Source: CAIZGX01 sp046048875
GTDB lineage: Bacteria; Bacteroidota; Bacteroidia; Flavobacteriales_D; Sanyastnellaceae
DNA: 64,000 nt
Assembly (NCBI GenBank): GCA_046048875.1
Contig: JBJOFG010000015.1
Coordinates: 84,508 to 148,507, forward strand
Direction: 5' to 3'
The translations under genes were made by a program, and so were the position numbers. Positions 34,449 to 42,181 of this stretch are shown here, one piece after another. The first letter of the stretch is position 1, and every line of letters begins with the position of its first letter. Under the pieces are notes generated by a model. The model made no database searches. It was not told the DNA's origin and saw only the letters and a program-made list of their open reading frames with translations.

Positions 34449-34973
34449 TTATTGAATTTCCACCAAACGGATATCGTATACCACAGCGGCGTTCATGGGA
34501 ATTTTTCCTTCGCCAGTTAATCCGAATGCGCGATAAGATGGAAGAACAAACTTGGCACGATCACCCGCTTTCAACAAGAGCATGGCTTCATGTAAACCAC
34601 TTTCGACATTGTCGTGCCCAACTTTCACAGGAACTTTTTCACCGGGTTTGCTCTTGTAAACAACTGTTCCATCCAACAAAGAAACTTCATACTCAACCAT
34701 TGCAATCTGCTCAGACTTCACAAAATCTCCTGCACCTTGTTCATAGATCCAATAGTGAATACCCGTTCCTGTAATGGTTGTGGGCCATTGTTTATCGGTT
34801 ACAAACTTTTGAATGCGCTCTTTCTCCTGCGCGTGAAAATTTCTATTCTGCGCAATGAGCATCGAATCTATTTGCGCCTGTGTCATTTGTTGAACAGTCT
34901 TCTTGTCTTGCGAGCAACTGTCGCAGCTCATGAGTATAGCCGCGAAGGCAAAAACGAGGTAGGCGTATTTCAT
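34449..34973 (-). CDS. FKBP-type peptidyl-prolyl isomerase lipoprotein
   Basis: A 174-residue lipoprotein: signal peptide with lipobox L-M-S-C (C17), helical linker (25-65), then an FKBP domain (about 75-174) with V-E-Y-E-V-S-L-L-D-G-T-V-V-Y, E-S-G-L-H-E-A-M-L-L-L-K-A-G-D-R-A-K-F-V-L-P and the final V-V-Y-D-I-R-L-V-E-I. It probably folds envelope proteins; it resembles the GldI-type FKBP lipoproteins of gliding bacteroidetes, though I cannot confirm orthology. Start overlaps the stop of the upstream DHH gene by one base. Confidence 0.88.
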   Translation of the reverse strand: MKYAYLVFAFAAILMSCDSCSQDKKTVQQMTQAQIDSMLIAQNRNFHAQEKERIQKFVTDKQWPTTITGTGIHYWIYEQGAGDFVKSEQIAMVEYEVSLLDGTVVYKSKPGEKVPVKVGHDNVESGLHEAMLLLKAGDRAKFVLPSYRAFGLTGEGKIPMNAAVVYDIRLVEIQ

Positions 34974-35998
34974 TAGATTTCTTCTTTTTCCAATAACTCA
35001 ATAAACTTCGCAATCGTATGTTCAAGCGATTCATGCAAGCGCGCGCCAGCAGCATTCTTGTGTCCGCCCCCGTTGAAATGGGCGCGAGCCATTTGATTCA
35101 CGTCACGTGTCCCTTTGCTTCTGAAACTGATTCGAACACAATCGTCGTCCTCTCTAAAAAACGCAGCAATCGTAGTTCCTTCAACACTTAAAGCCATATT
35201 CACAAGTCCTTCCGTATCGCCTGATTGCGGATTGAAACTATCTAACTTTTCTTTGGTAATAGCAATGTATGCCGCCTTATGCTTTGGAAGAATGGTCATG
35301 CATTCTGAAAGCGCATATCCCATTAAACGCAAACGATCCACACGCTGCGAATCCAATACGTTTTCATGAACAACATGAGGCTTCAAACCTTTGCGCATGA
35401 GCCAAGCGGCTATCTCATGTGTTTCAGGACTTACACTTGGAAAACGGAACGACATCGTGTCGGTCATAATTCCGCAATAAATGGCTTGTGCCGTTGGAAC
35501 ATCTATAAGCTCCAACCAATTCATAGCGCCAGCGAAATGAAAAACCATTTCGCATGTGCTGCAAATACTTGTGTCGGAATAAACTACATCTGGGAAAGCG
35601 GCTGGCTGCTCGTGGTGATCAATTAAGATGAAAGGCTTGTTTCCAACTTGAGCGTCTAACATTTTCTTCACCCCCTCACCTATCCTTCCCAAGTGGTTAT
35701 AATCTAAAATAATAATAGCGTCTGATTCTTGGATGCGTTTGGCTGTTTCTTCCGTTTGCTCTTTACAAACCACGACGTATTCATTTCCCGACAACCAATT
35801 CAAGTAAGAAGGAGCTTGATCTGGAAGTACTATTGTTACTTCCTTCTCTAACTTAACAAGCATTTGGGCCATCGCGCATGAAGATCCAATCGCATCGCCA
35901 TCTGGAGAAATGTGTGTTGAAATCACTATTTTCTTTGCTCCATCGACAATTGCTTTTGCCTTTGCGAGTTCGTCACTATTCAATGTGCATTTTAACAT
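34973..35998 (-). CDS. nrnA: DHH/DHHA1 phosphoesterase (NrnA-like oligoribonuclease/pAp phosphatase)
   Basis: A 341-residue cytosolic phosphoesterase. DHH domain: H29 with D33 and D35 in T-H-I-S-P-D-G-D-A-I-G-S-S, D-Y-N-H, and L-I-D-H-H-E-Q-P. DHHA1 domain near the end: F-N-G-G-G-H-K-N-A-A-G. This is the NrnA family, degrading nano-RNA and 3'-phosphoadenosine 5'-phosphate. Transcribed divergently from the DUF6702-like gene over a 46-base gap, with its own -7 box four bases from the ATG. Confidence 0.9.
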   Translation of the reverse strand: MLKCTLNSDELAKAKAIVDGAKKIVISTHISPDGDAIGSSCAMAQMLVKLEKEVTIVLPDQAPSYLNWLSGNEYVVVCKEQTEETAKRIQESDAIIILDYNHLGRIGEGVKKMLDAQVGNKPFILIDHHEQPAAFPDVVYSDTSICSTCEMVFHFAGAMNWLELIDVPTAQAIYCGIMTDTMSFRFPSVSPETHEIAAWLMRKGLKPHVVHENVLDSQRVDRLRLMGYALSECMTILPKHKAAYIAITKEKLDSFNPQSGDTEGLVNMALSVEGTTIAAFFREDDDCVRISFRSKGTRDVNQMARAHFNGGGHKNAAGARLHESLEHTIAKFIELLEKEEI

Positions 35999-36002
35999 GC
36001 TT

Positions 36003-36010
36003 CAAAGGTA
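36003..36010 (-). promoter_or_regulatory. -7 box, probable leaderless promoter of nrnA-like gene
   Basis: TACCTTTG on the minus strand, exact TAnnTTTG match, ending four bases before the ATG. On the other strand, the divergent gene has a related TATTTTG at 36033-36039, five bases before its ATG. Confidence 0.5.
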
Positions 36011-36044
36011 AGCGGTAATCTATAATTCGTTGTATTTTGGCGAA

Positions 36045-36542
36045 ATGAAATCGGCAATCTTATTCTGTTTCGCAATCTTGTCATTCTCTCTTCAGGCCTC
36101 TGCACCTGTGCTGCATAAATTCTATTTGAGCAACACCAGTATTGAATTCAATGCGCAAAACAGAGCCATTGAAATTACTTCGAAGATCTTCACCGACGAT
36201 TTAGAACACGCTATTGAAGCACAATGTTACCGTTACAATTCCTTGTATCCTCAAACGCCAGAAGTCTTCGAATTGGTTAAGAAATACATCGGTGAAAAAT
36301 TAAGTCTTCAAGTAGGTGGAAGAAATGTTGTCCTGAATTTTTTGGGCTACAGTGTTGACAATGACATGACTACTTTGTTTCTCGAAGGAAGTTACTTCGA
36401 CCCGCATCAGGTAATCGTTAACAATACTTTGCTCCTAGAGTTATTTTCAGACCAACAGAATATTGTAGAAGTTCGTTGGAACGGACAGTCGAAAAGAGAA
36501 TACTTCACCAAGGAAAAAACTCAATTTCAATTCATACCCTAA
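36045..36542 (+). CDS. Secreted DUF6702-like protein
   Basis: A 165-residue exported protein with a signal peptide (1-18, ending Q-A-S-A). The mature part begins H-K-F-Y-L-S and carries R-A-I-E-I-T-S-K-I-F-T-D-D-L-E, a pattern I associate with the Bacteroidetes DUF6702 family of unknown function. I chose the ATG at 36045 because it gives a standard signal peptide; an upstream TTG adds five residues. The stop codon directly abuts the ATG of the endonuclease III gene. Confidence 0.75.
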   Translation: MKSAILFCFAILSFSLQASAPVLHKFYLSNTSIEFNAQNRAIEITSKIFTDDLEHAIEAQCYRYNSLYPQTPEVFELVKKYIGEKLSLQVGGRNVVLNFLGYSVDNDMTTLFLEGSYFDPHQVIVNNTLLLELFSDQQNIVEVRWNGQSKREYFTKEKTQFQFIP

Positions 36543-37181
36543 ATGAAAAAGAAAGAGGCGGCGGATTTTGTGCGGGTGGAATTAGAAAAGCTTTATCCGG
36601 AAACACCCATTCCGCTCGATCATACCGATGCTTTTACTTTGCTTATTGCGGTTCTGCTTTCAGCGCAATGCACAGATGCACGGGTGAACACCATTACACC
36701 TCATCTATTCAAACGTGCGAACAATCCGTTCGACATGGTAAAGTTGAGCATTGAGGAAATTCGAGAAATTATAAAGCCTTGTGGACTTTCTCCTGCGAAG
36801 AGTAAAGCTATTTTCAATTTATCGTACATCATTATCAGTGAGCACAACGGAGAAGTCCCTGCTTCATTCGAAGCTTTGGAAGCACTTCCGGGTGTTGGAC
36901 ACAAGACCGCAAGTGTGGTTATGTCGCAAGCTTTCGGAGTGCCAGCCTTTCCTGTAGACACCCACATTCATCGTTTAATGACGCGTTGGAAACTTACAAA
37001 CGGAAAATCCGTAGAACAAACCGAACGAGACGCTAAGAAATTATTTCCTGAAGAAAGCTGGAATAAACTTCATCTTCAAATTATTTTTTATGGAAGGGAA
37101 TATTCTCCGGCCAGAGGCTCGTTGCAGAACGATTTTATTACAGAAACATTGAATCCTAAATTATATAATTCATGGGGTTAA
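36543..37181 (+). CDS. nth: Endonuclease III lacking the Fe-S cluster cysteines
   Basis: A 212-residue base-excision-repair glycosylase/AP lyase of the Nth family. The helix-hairpin-helix L-P-G-V-G-H-K-T-A contains catalytic K121, and F-P-V-D-T-H-I-H-R contains catalytic D139. The C-terminal [4Fe-4S] loop (C-x6-C-x2-C-x5-C) is absent: the family's G-R-E-Y-C-P-A-R reads G-R-E-Y-S-P-A-R at 184-191, and no cysteine follows. Only C43 and C80 remain in the protein. The reading frame is intact, so this is loss of the cluster rather than a frameshift. It oxidised-pyrimidine repair activity may still be possible, since both catalytic residues are kept. Confidence 0.9.
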   Translation: MKKKEAADFVRVELEKLYPETPIPLDHTDAFTLLIAVLLSAQCTDARVNTITPHLFKRANNPFDMVKLSIEEIREIIKPCGLSPAKSKAIFNLSYIIISEHNGEVPASFEALEALPGVGHKTASVVMSQAFGVPAFPVDTHIHRLMTRWKLTNGKSVEQTERDAKKLFPEESWNKLHLQIIFYGREYSPARGSLQNDFITETLNPKLYNSWG

Positions 37182-38047
37182 GAAATAATTATCGAGAGGA
37201 CATGCCATTCTTTGAGGTAATCATCAAAGACATAACTTGCCTGTTGAGAGAAGGATATTTCTATCTAAAAAACGGCGGGCGTTTACCCGTCTGGGTCGCC
37301 GCCCCGACATATCCAAGCAAGAAAACAACGCTCGCAAAGATTGCACGAATGAATGGCGCGAGACTCACCAATAAACTCGTCAAAAATCCTGATGTCATCA
37401 TCTACTTCGAAAATGCAACATACGGAAGTGCAAGCACTTTAAGACGTCGGTATCCCAAAGCACGAATCATAAATGTGAACTGTCCAGACATTAGTAAAGA
37501 GCGAGTTCATGTGGTTCACCTCGAGGCACTCGGCTACTCGATGAATTTAAATCCAAGAACATACATAGGTGTTGCTGTTGAGAAAAGTGATGAAAACGCG
37601 GTTCACGACGGGCAAGAAGTGATTTGCCCAATGGCCTATCCGAAAACAGATGCTGTGTACCAAAAAGTTTTAGACAACACCAACGAAAATGGTGAATATG
37701 TAGACATTCGCGTACCTGTCATTCAAGGTAAAATTCCATTGGTTTATCTAAAATTTAAAACAAAAAAAAATCGATTTACCAATAAAGCACATCGGGCAAC
37801 TCTGCATTCACCAGGAGAAATATTCTCGTCTGAAGAAATTGAACAAATCGAAAAATATGCACTGGCCATGAAGGTAGACTTTTGCGAGTTCGATGTTCTC
37901 CGACATAAAGGGAATAAGAAAATCTACATCATCGACGTTAACAAAACACCCTACGGTCCTCCTCATCCTTTGGGTAAAAAAGATCAAGAAATTGCTTTGC
38001 AGAAATTATCTGAGGCTTTTATGCGATTGATCAATACTAAAGCCTAA
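37172..38047 (+). CDS. Putative ATP-grasp-like protein
   Basis: A 291-residue cytosolic protein that I cannot place in a named family. Residues 240-272 read like the metal-binding end of an ATP-grasp domain: D-F-C-E-F-D-V-L-R, then I-Y-I-I-D-V-N-K-T-P-Y-G-P-P, with acidic and asparagine ligands at the right spacing. An upstream lysine-rich strand (V-Y-L-K-F-K) could be part of the ATP site. The start at 37172 overlaps nth by ten bases; ATG 37202 is an alternative. The 3' end overlaps the convergent mtaB by 11 bases. Possibly a carboxylate-amine ligase of unknown substrate. Confidence 0.65.
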   Translation: MGLRNNYREDMPFFEVIIKDITCLLREGYFYLKNGGRLPVWVAAPTYPSKKTTLAKIARMNGARLTNKLVKNPDVIIYFENATYGSASTLRRRYPKARIINVNCPDISKERVHVVHLEALGYSMNLNPRTYIGVAVEKSDENAVHDGQEVICPMAYPKTDAVYQKVLDNTNENGEYVDIRVPVIQGKIPLVYLKFKTKKNRFTNKAHRATLHSPGEIFSSEEIEQIEKYALAMKVDFCEFDVLRHKGNKKIYIIDVNKTPYGPPHPLGKKDQEIALQKLSEAFMRLINTKA

Positions 38048-39290
38048 CGCTTGTAATCGAATTAGATAGTGATTCGTCAAAAGGCATTTGAACCTTGATG
38101 TAATTTTCTGTAAAACCTGCTATTTTCCCTTCATCGTTCACAGATTCCCACAATACTCTGGCTTCCGTTCCTTTAAACGAAGCATCAAAAGCCGCGCGCT
38201 TCTTGGCACTCAACAAGCGTAAGATTTTATTTCGTTCGTTTCGAACTTCCATCGGGACAATGTCTTCAATGCGAAGCGCTGTTGTGTTTGGTCGTTCGCT
38301 GTATGTAAATACGTGCAAATAAGAAACGTCGAGATCTTTCAGGAATTCAACCGTCTCATTGAAATGCTCGTTGGTTTCGCCAGGAAAACCTACAATAACA
38401 TCAACACCAATACACGCATGCGGCATGGCATTCTTGATGGTTGCAATGCGTTCACGATACAAATCTGTTCTGTAACGGCGTCGCATCCCCTTCAAAATAT
38501 CGTCGCTTCCACTTTGAAGAGGAATATGAAAATGAGGCATGAAGTGTTTCGAAGTAGCAACGAATGAAATGATTTCATTCGTCAACAGATTCGGTTCAAT
38601 GCTACTGATTCTGTACCTCTCTATTCCATCCAACTCATCCAACTTCTGAATCAAATCCAACAACGTTTCGTTGTGAGCCGTTCCGAAATCACCAATGTTC
38701 ACGCCGGTGAGAACAATCTCCTTCGCTCCGCCAGCAATGGCCTTCTTCGCTTCTTCTAATGTTGCTGCTACATTCGCGCTTCGAGATCTCCCTCGTGCTA
38801 AAGGAATGGTACAGAACGCGCAGAAATAATTGCATCCGTCTTGAACCTTCAAAAAAGTGCGCGTTCGATCACCTGAGGAAAACGACGGAATGAATTCTTT
38901 CACATCTTTAATTTCTCCAGCGAAAATCTTTCCTTCCGATTCGTCATGTGCTTTAATACGATCAATCAAATTGAATTTTTCATTCGCCCCCAACACCACA
39001 TTCACCCCTTCAATTTTTGAAATCTCCTCTGGTTTCAATTGTGCGTAACATCCAATAACAGCAATGAAAACATTAGGATTTGAACGCTTCGCTCTTCGCA
39101 CGGTGTAGCGACATTTCTGATCGGCTTCATCGGTTACGCTGCATGTGTTGATGACCAAGACATCAGGTCCTTCTTCCAACTCCACTCTACCATATCCCTG
39201 TTCTTGAAAATCTCTCGCAAGCGTGCTCGACTCCGAAAAATTCAGCTTACACCCTAATGTATGAAATGAAAATGTTTTAAAATCTCTCAT
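38037..39290 (-). CDS. mtaB: tRNA t6A37 methylthiotransferase
   Basis: Radical-SAM methylthiotransferase converting t6A37 to ms2t6A37 in tRNA. N-terminal UPF0004 domain with three cysteines (L-G-C-K-L-N, N-T-C-S-V-T, I-G-C-Y-A-Q) for the auxiliary cluster, radical-SAM motif G-C-N-Y-F-C-A-F-C-T-I-P, and a C-terminal TRAM region. The N-T-C-S-V-T form is typical of MtaB rather than MiaB. Length 417. Its ATG overlaps the gldH stop (ATGA). Confidence 0.93.
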   Translation of the reverse strand: MRDFKTFSFHTLGCKLNFSESSTLARDFQEQGYGRVELEEGPDVLVINTCSVTDEADQKCRYTVRRAKRSNPNVFIAVIGCYAQLKPEEISKIEGVNVVLGANEKFNLIDRIKAHDESEGKIFAGEIKDVKEFIPSFSSGDRTRTFLKVQDGCNYFCAFCTIPLARGRSRSANVAATLEEAKKAIAGGAKEIVLTGVNIGDFGTAHNETLLDLIQKLDELDGIERYRISSIEPNLLTNEIISFVATSKHFMPHFHIPLQSGSDDILKGMRRRYRTDLYRERIATIKNAMPHACIGVDVIVGFPGETNEHFNETVEFLKDLDVSYLHVFTYSERPNTTALRIEDIVPMEVRNERNKILRLLSAKKRAAFDASFKGTEARVLWESVNDEGKIAGFTENYIKVQMPFDESLSNSITSVRL

Positions 39291-39754
39291 GATTTCTTCG
39301 CTTTTGGAACTGCTCTTAATCGAAGCTCCATGATTCCCAACAATACATCAACTGGATGATTAAACGAAATCTCATAGGTGTAAACGCCGTGGTCCTCGTA
39401 TTGCTTATTCGAATCTAACTCGCGCTCAATGTCGCCACTGATGTCACCCACAAATCCGTTTTGATTTTTTATTTCTACCGTCACGTCGCGCGGAACAACT
39501 ACGCCGTGCTCTGAAATCTCTTTGATATGCAATTCCAATTTATCGAAAGGAAAAAGCGTGGTGTAACGAACATCTAAATACAATTCACAAGGCTCGGCGT
39601 TTTCTCGGATGTCCAATTTCAACACTGCGGGCTCACTCTTTTTCCACTGAAGACTTTCGTCGAATTCAAAATTTGCTTCAGCAATGGGGGTAGGATCACA
39701 ACTCACCATTGCAAACGAAGCCAACAACAAAAACAAAAAGCCCTTTTTTAACAT
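39287..39754 (-). CDS. gldH: Gliding motility lipoprotein GldH
   Basis: A 155-residue lipoprotein with lipobox (M-V-S-C, C19) followed by D-P. The mature sequence, with Y-L-D-V-R-Y-T-T-x-F-P-F-x-x-L, the G-D-I-S-G-D-I-E-R stretch and a terminal L-x-G-I-M-E-L-R-L, is GldH-like. GldH is needed for gliding and chitin use in Flavobacterium johnsoniae. It is the first gene of a two-gene unit with mtaB, and its own -7 box overlaps the 3' end of the TonB receptor gene. Confidence 0.85.
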   Translation of the reverse strand: MLKKGFLFLLLASFAMVSCDPTPIAEANFEFDESLQWKKSEPAVLKLDIRENAEPCELYLDVRYTTLFPFDKLELHIKEISEHGVVVPRDVTVEIKNQNGFVGDISGDIERELDSNKQYEDHGVYTYEISFNHPVDVLLGIMELRLRAVPKAKKS

Positions 39755-39758
39755 GCTG

Positions 39759-39766
39759 CAAATTTA
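39759..39766 (-). promoter_or_regulatory. -7 box, probable leaderless promoter of gldH
   Basis: TAAATTTG followed by C on the minus strand, exact match, ending four bases before the gldH ATG and overlapping the stop codon of the upstream TonB receptor gene. Confidence 0.5.
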
Positions 39767-42178
39767 CAAGAAGAAACGCAGTGTAATTCCTGAATAAAAA
39801 TTTCTTCGCGCCATCGGATTGAAAAACCTTCCTCCTACTCCATTCAACTGATAGAAAGTGGTGTAATTCGTATTCAATACGTTATTCGCTCCAATATTCA
39901 TATTGATAGAACCAACTTGTCTAATTCGTGTTACTAAATCATAATCCCCTGCAACTTCGTCGCGCTTAATGAATGTATGTCCGTAAGTGACTTCGGTATT
40001 CAATACGTTTCTCGCAGCCGACCATTCGGTTTGAGTTGAATTCAAAGGTGCCTTATCGGTCCACTGATTCGTAATTGACCAACCGAATCCATAAAATCCG
40101 GTGAAATTCAACCCTACGTTACATTGCGCCAAAGGCATCCCTGGCATTCTTCCCAAACCACTCTCGTCGCGCAATTCATAGTTCGTCCAAGAACCACTTA
40201 CCCATCCATATATACGGACCCTTTCGAGCTCAACCGTCCCGCTTCCTGAGAACTCCATCCCTCGCTGAACGAGTTTGCCTGCGTTAATATATGTTGCATA
40301 ATATCCATTGAACAAAGACTCCTTCGGAACAATCGCATCGATAATTTGCTGATCGTAAATGCTCATTTCAACAAACCACAATTTCCCCGAACCCTTCACT
40401 CCTACTTCGACATTGCGTGCGAATTCATTTTTCAAATTCTCATTCAAATATTGATTTGAATAATCGTATTGCTCAAAGATTGTTGGGGCGCTGCTGCCGG
40501 TGCTGTAATTTCCGAAGACGTTCCAGTTTCCAGACTCTTCACTTTTCTTTAGGGAATAACTTATTCCGACATTCGGATAAAGTCTTGCTTGCGGATTCGC
40601 ATTGGTGTATGCTTCCACGAGAACCAACTGCTGTGCAGCATCTCTGGACGTTCCTGTTATTCGAGCTTGTGTATTATTCAATCCAACAGCGGCCGTTGCA
40701 AACAATCGCTTCGCCACTTCCGCTTCCACCTGATAGAAAAAATTCGAAGTGATGTAATCTACGTTGAAGTTGTATTTCGAAATACCGTTCGATTCACCGT
40801 TCAACAATCCGAATTCATTCAACTGGAAATTTTCAAATTGAAACTCTTGTCCCAACGATGACTTTAACTTAACAGGAAATTTACCATTTTTATTTAGGTC
40901 GAAGGATTTCGATAAGACTGCTCGCTCTCCATTTCCTTTTGCCTTCTCATCTTTATATCCGCTTGAAGCAGCTGATGTCCCATACGGATTTATTTTTTCG
41001 GTTTGAAAGAGATTCGCTGAAAGCTCAAGTAAAAAATTCTTTTTCGAAAGATATTCACCTGAATATCCGAGCATGTCTCGCGTGCGATCCACGTGTGCGT
41101 TATTCTCTGCGCTGAACGCATTGGCCTGTCGCGGATCGGAATCTATTTGAGAAGCCGAAATAGCACCGGGCAATTCCCAATATCCTTTGTAAAGCATGGC
41201 CATGAGATAGTGCTTCGAACGCTTGGTATTGGCAGAAAACTCGAGTAAGGTTTGTTCTTTTTTGTTCGCCTCTTGATTGCGATAACCTTTGGTTTCCTGA
41301 TTCACCTGACTCACCATTAAACTGAATCCCTGCTTACTTGCTCCAGCTTGATAAACCATTTTGTTGTAACCGAATTCTCCATGCTCGAATTGCGCCTTTG
41401 CATATACAGATTGGGTTAATGAATAAGGCGTAAACAGAACAACTCCTCCAGTTCCATTTCCCCACACCCCACTGCCTGGACCTTTCAAAATATTTGCGTT
41501 AGCGACATTTGAAGGATCTACAATTTCTAATGGCGATTGTCCATCTGCGCTTGTAAGAGCTATTCCTTTCCAATACATCTTCACATTACGAATGGTGGTT
41601 GGCGCTCGGTAAAAACTCCCCCGAATATTCAAGCGTGTGCTTCCTCCATAACCGCGTGAATCGTAAGACACACCGCTTACTGAGTTGAATGCGTTTTGTA
41701 AGGAAGAGCCATCGCAATAATGCGCATTCACTTTCACAAGTCCGATACTCGCGGGGGTACTGAGGTTGCTACGTTTGTTATTGTAGCCAACGACCGTGAG
41801 CGCTTCCAATTGCTTGGAGATGGGACTCATGTCAAGGCGAATCACTTGATTTCCTTTAACTTCTTCTTTATTGCTCAAGCAATATCCTCTTGCGTAATAC
41901 CCCTCTGCTACAAAATCGACACACTTTCTGACTTTACAGTATACAGAGACTCTACCTAACTCGTTGCATTGAAAAGTTTGCGTTCCAACCTGTGCCGTCG
42001 CTCTTATCGGATATCCGGTATAGCTATCATAAACTTCGATGGTCACGAAGAGAGAATCCTCTAAGACCTCATAGCCAATATTCTTCTGAACAATTTGAGC
42101 AAACAAAACGTTACTCAATAAAAAAAAACAGCAAAGTGAAATCCACTTTGCTGTCTTCGGAATAAAAAAATTATTCAT
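39764..42178 (-). CDS. TonB-dependent outer-membrane receptor
   Basis: An 804-residue receptor: signal peptide (1-27, ending F-A-Q), an N-terminal CarboxypepD_reg-like domain (about 40-115), plug domain with L-T-V-V-G-Y and N-I-R-G-S-F-Y-R followed by I-L-K-G-P-G-S-G-V-W-G-N-G-T-G-G, then a 22-strand barrel ending in Y-S-G-I-T-L-R-F-F-L with terminal aromatic. The plug resembles FecA/ferri-siderophore receptors. The ligand is not evident. It lies three bases downstream of the sugar dehydrogenase-like gene, suggesting co-transcription. Confidence 0.92.
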   Translation of the reverse strand: MNNFFIPKTAKWISLCCFFLLSNVLFAQIVQKNIGYEVLEDSLFVTIEVYDSYTGYPIRATAQVGTQTFQCNELGRVSVYCKVRKCVDFVAEGYYARGYCLSNKEEVKGNQVIRLDMSPISKQLEALTVVGYNNKRSNLSTPASIGLVKVNAHYCDGSSLQNAFNSVSGVSYDSRGYGGSTRLNIRGSFYRAPTTIRNVKMYWKGIALTSADGQSPLEIVDPSNVANANILKGPGSGVWGNGTGGVVLFTPYSLTQSVYAKAQFEHGEFGYNKMVYQAGASKQGFSLMVSQVNQETKGYRNQEANKKEQTLLEFSANTKRSKHYLMAMLYKGYWELPGAISASQIDSDPRQANAFSAENNAHVDRTRDMLGYSGEYLSKKNFLLELSANLFQTEKINPYGTSAASSGYKDEKAKGNGERAVLSKSFDLNKNGKFPVKLKSSLGQEFQFENFQLNEFGLLNGESNGISKYNFNVDYITSNFFYQVEAEVAKRLFATAAVGLNNTQARITGTSRDAAQQLVLVEAYTNANPQARLYPNVGISYSLKKSEESGNWNVFGNYSTGSSAPTIFEQYDYSNQYLNENLKNEFARNVEVGVKGSGKLWFVEMSIYDQQIIDAIVPKESLFNGYYATYINAGKLVQRGMEFSGSGTVELERVRIYGWVSGSWTNYELRDESGLGRMPGMPLAQCNVGLNFTGFYGFGWSITNQWTDKAPLNSTQTEWSAARNVLNTEVTYGHTFIKRDEVAGDYDLVTRIRQVGSINMNIGANNVLNTNYTTFYQLNGVGGRFFNPMARRNFYSGITLRFFL

Positions 42179-42181
42179 TTC

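Noticed and set aside
40417..40861. Overlapping plus-strand frames inside the TonB receptor gene
   Set aside because: Antisense to the barrel-coding region and without features of their own.
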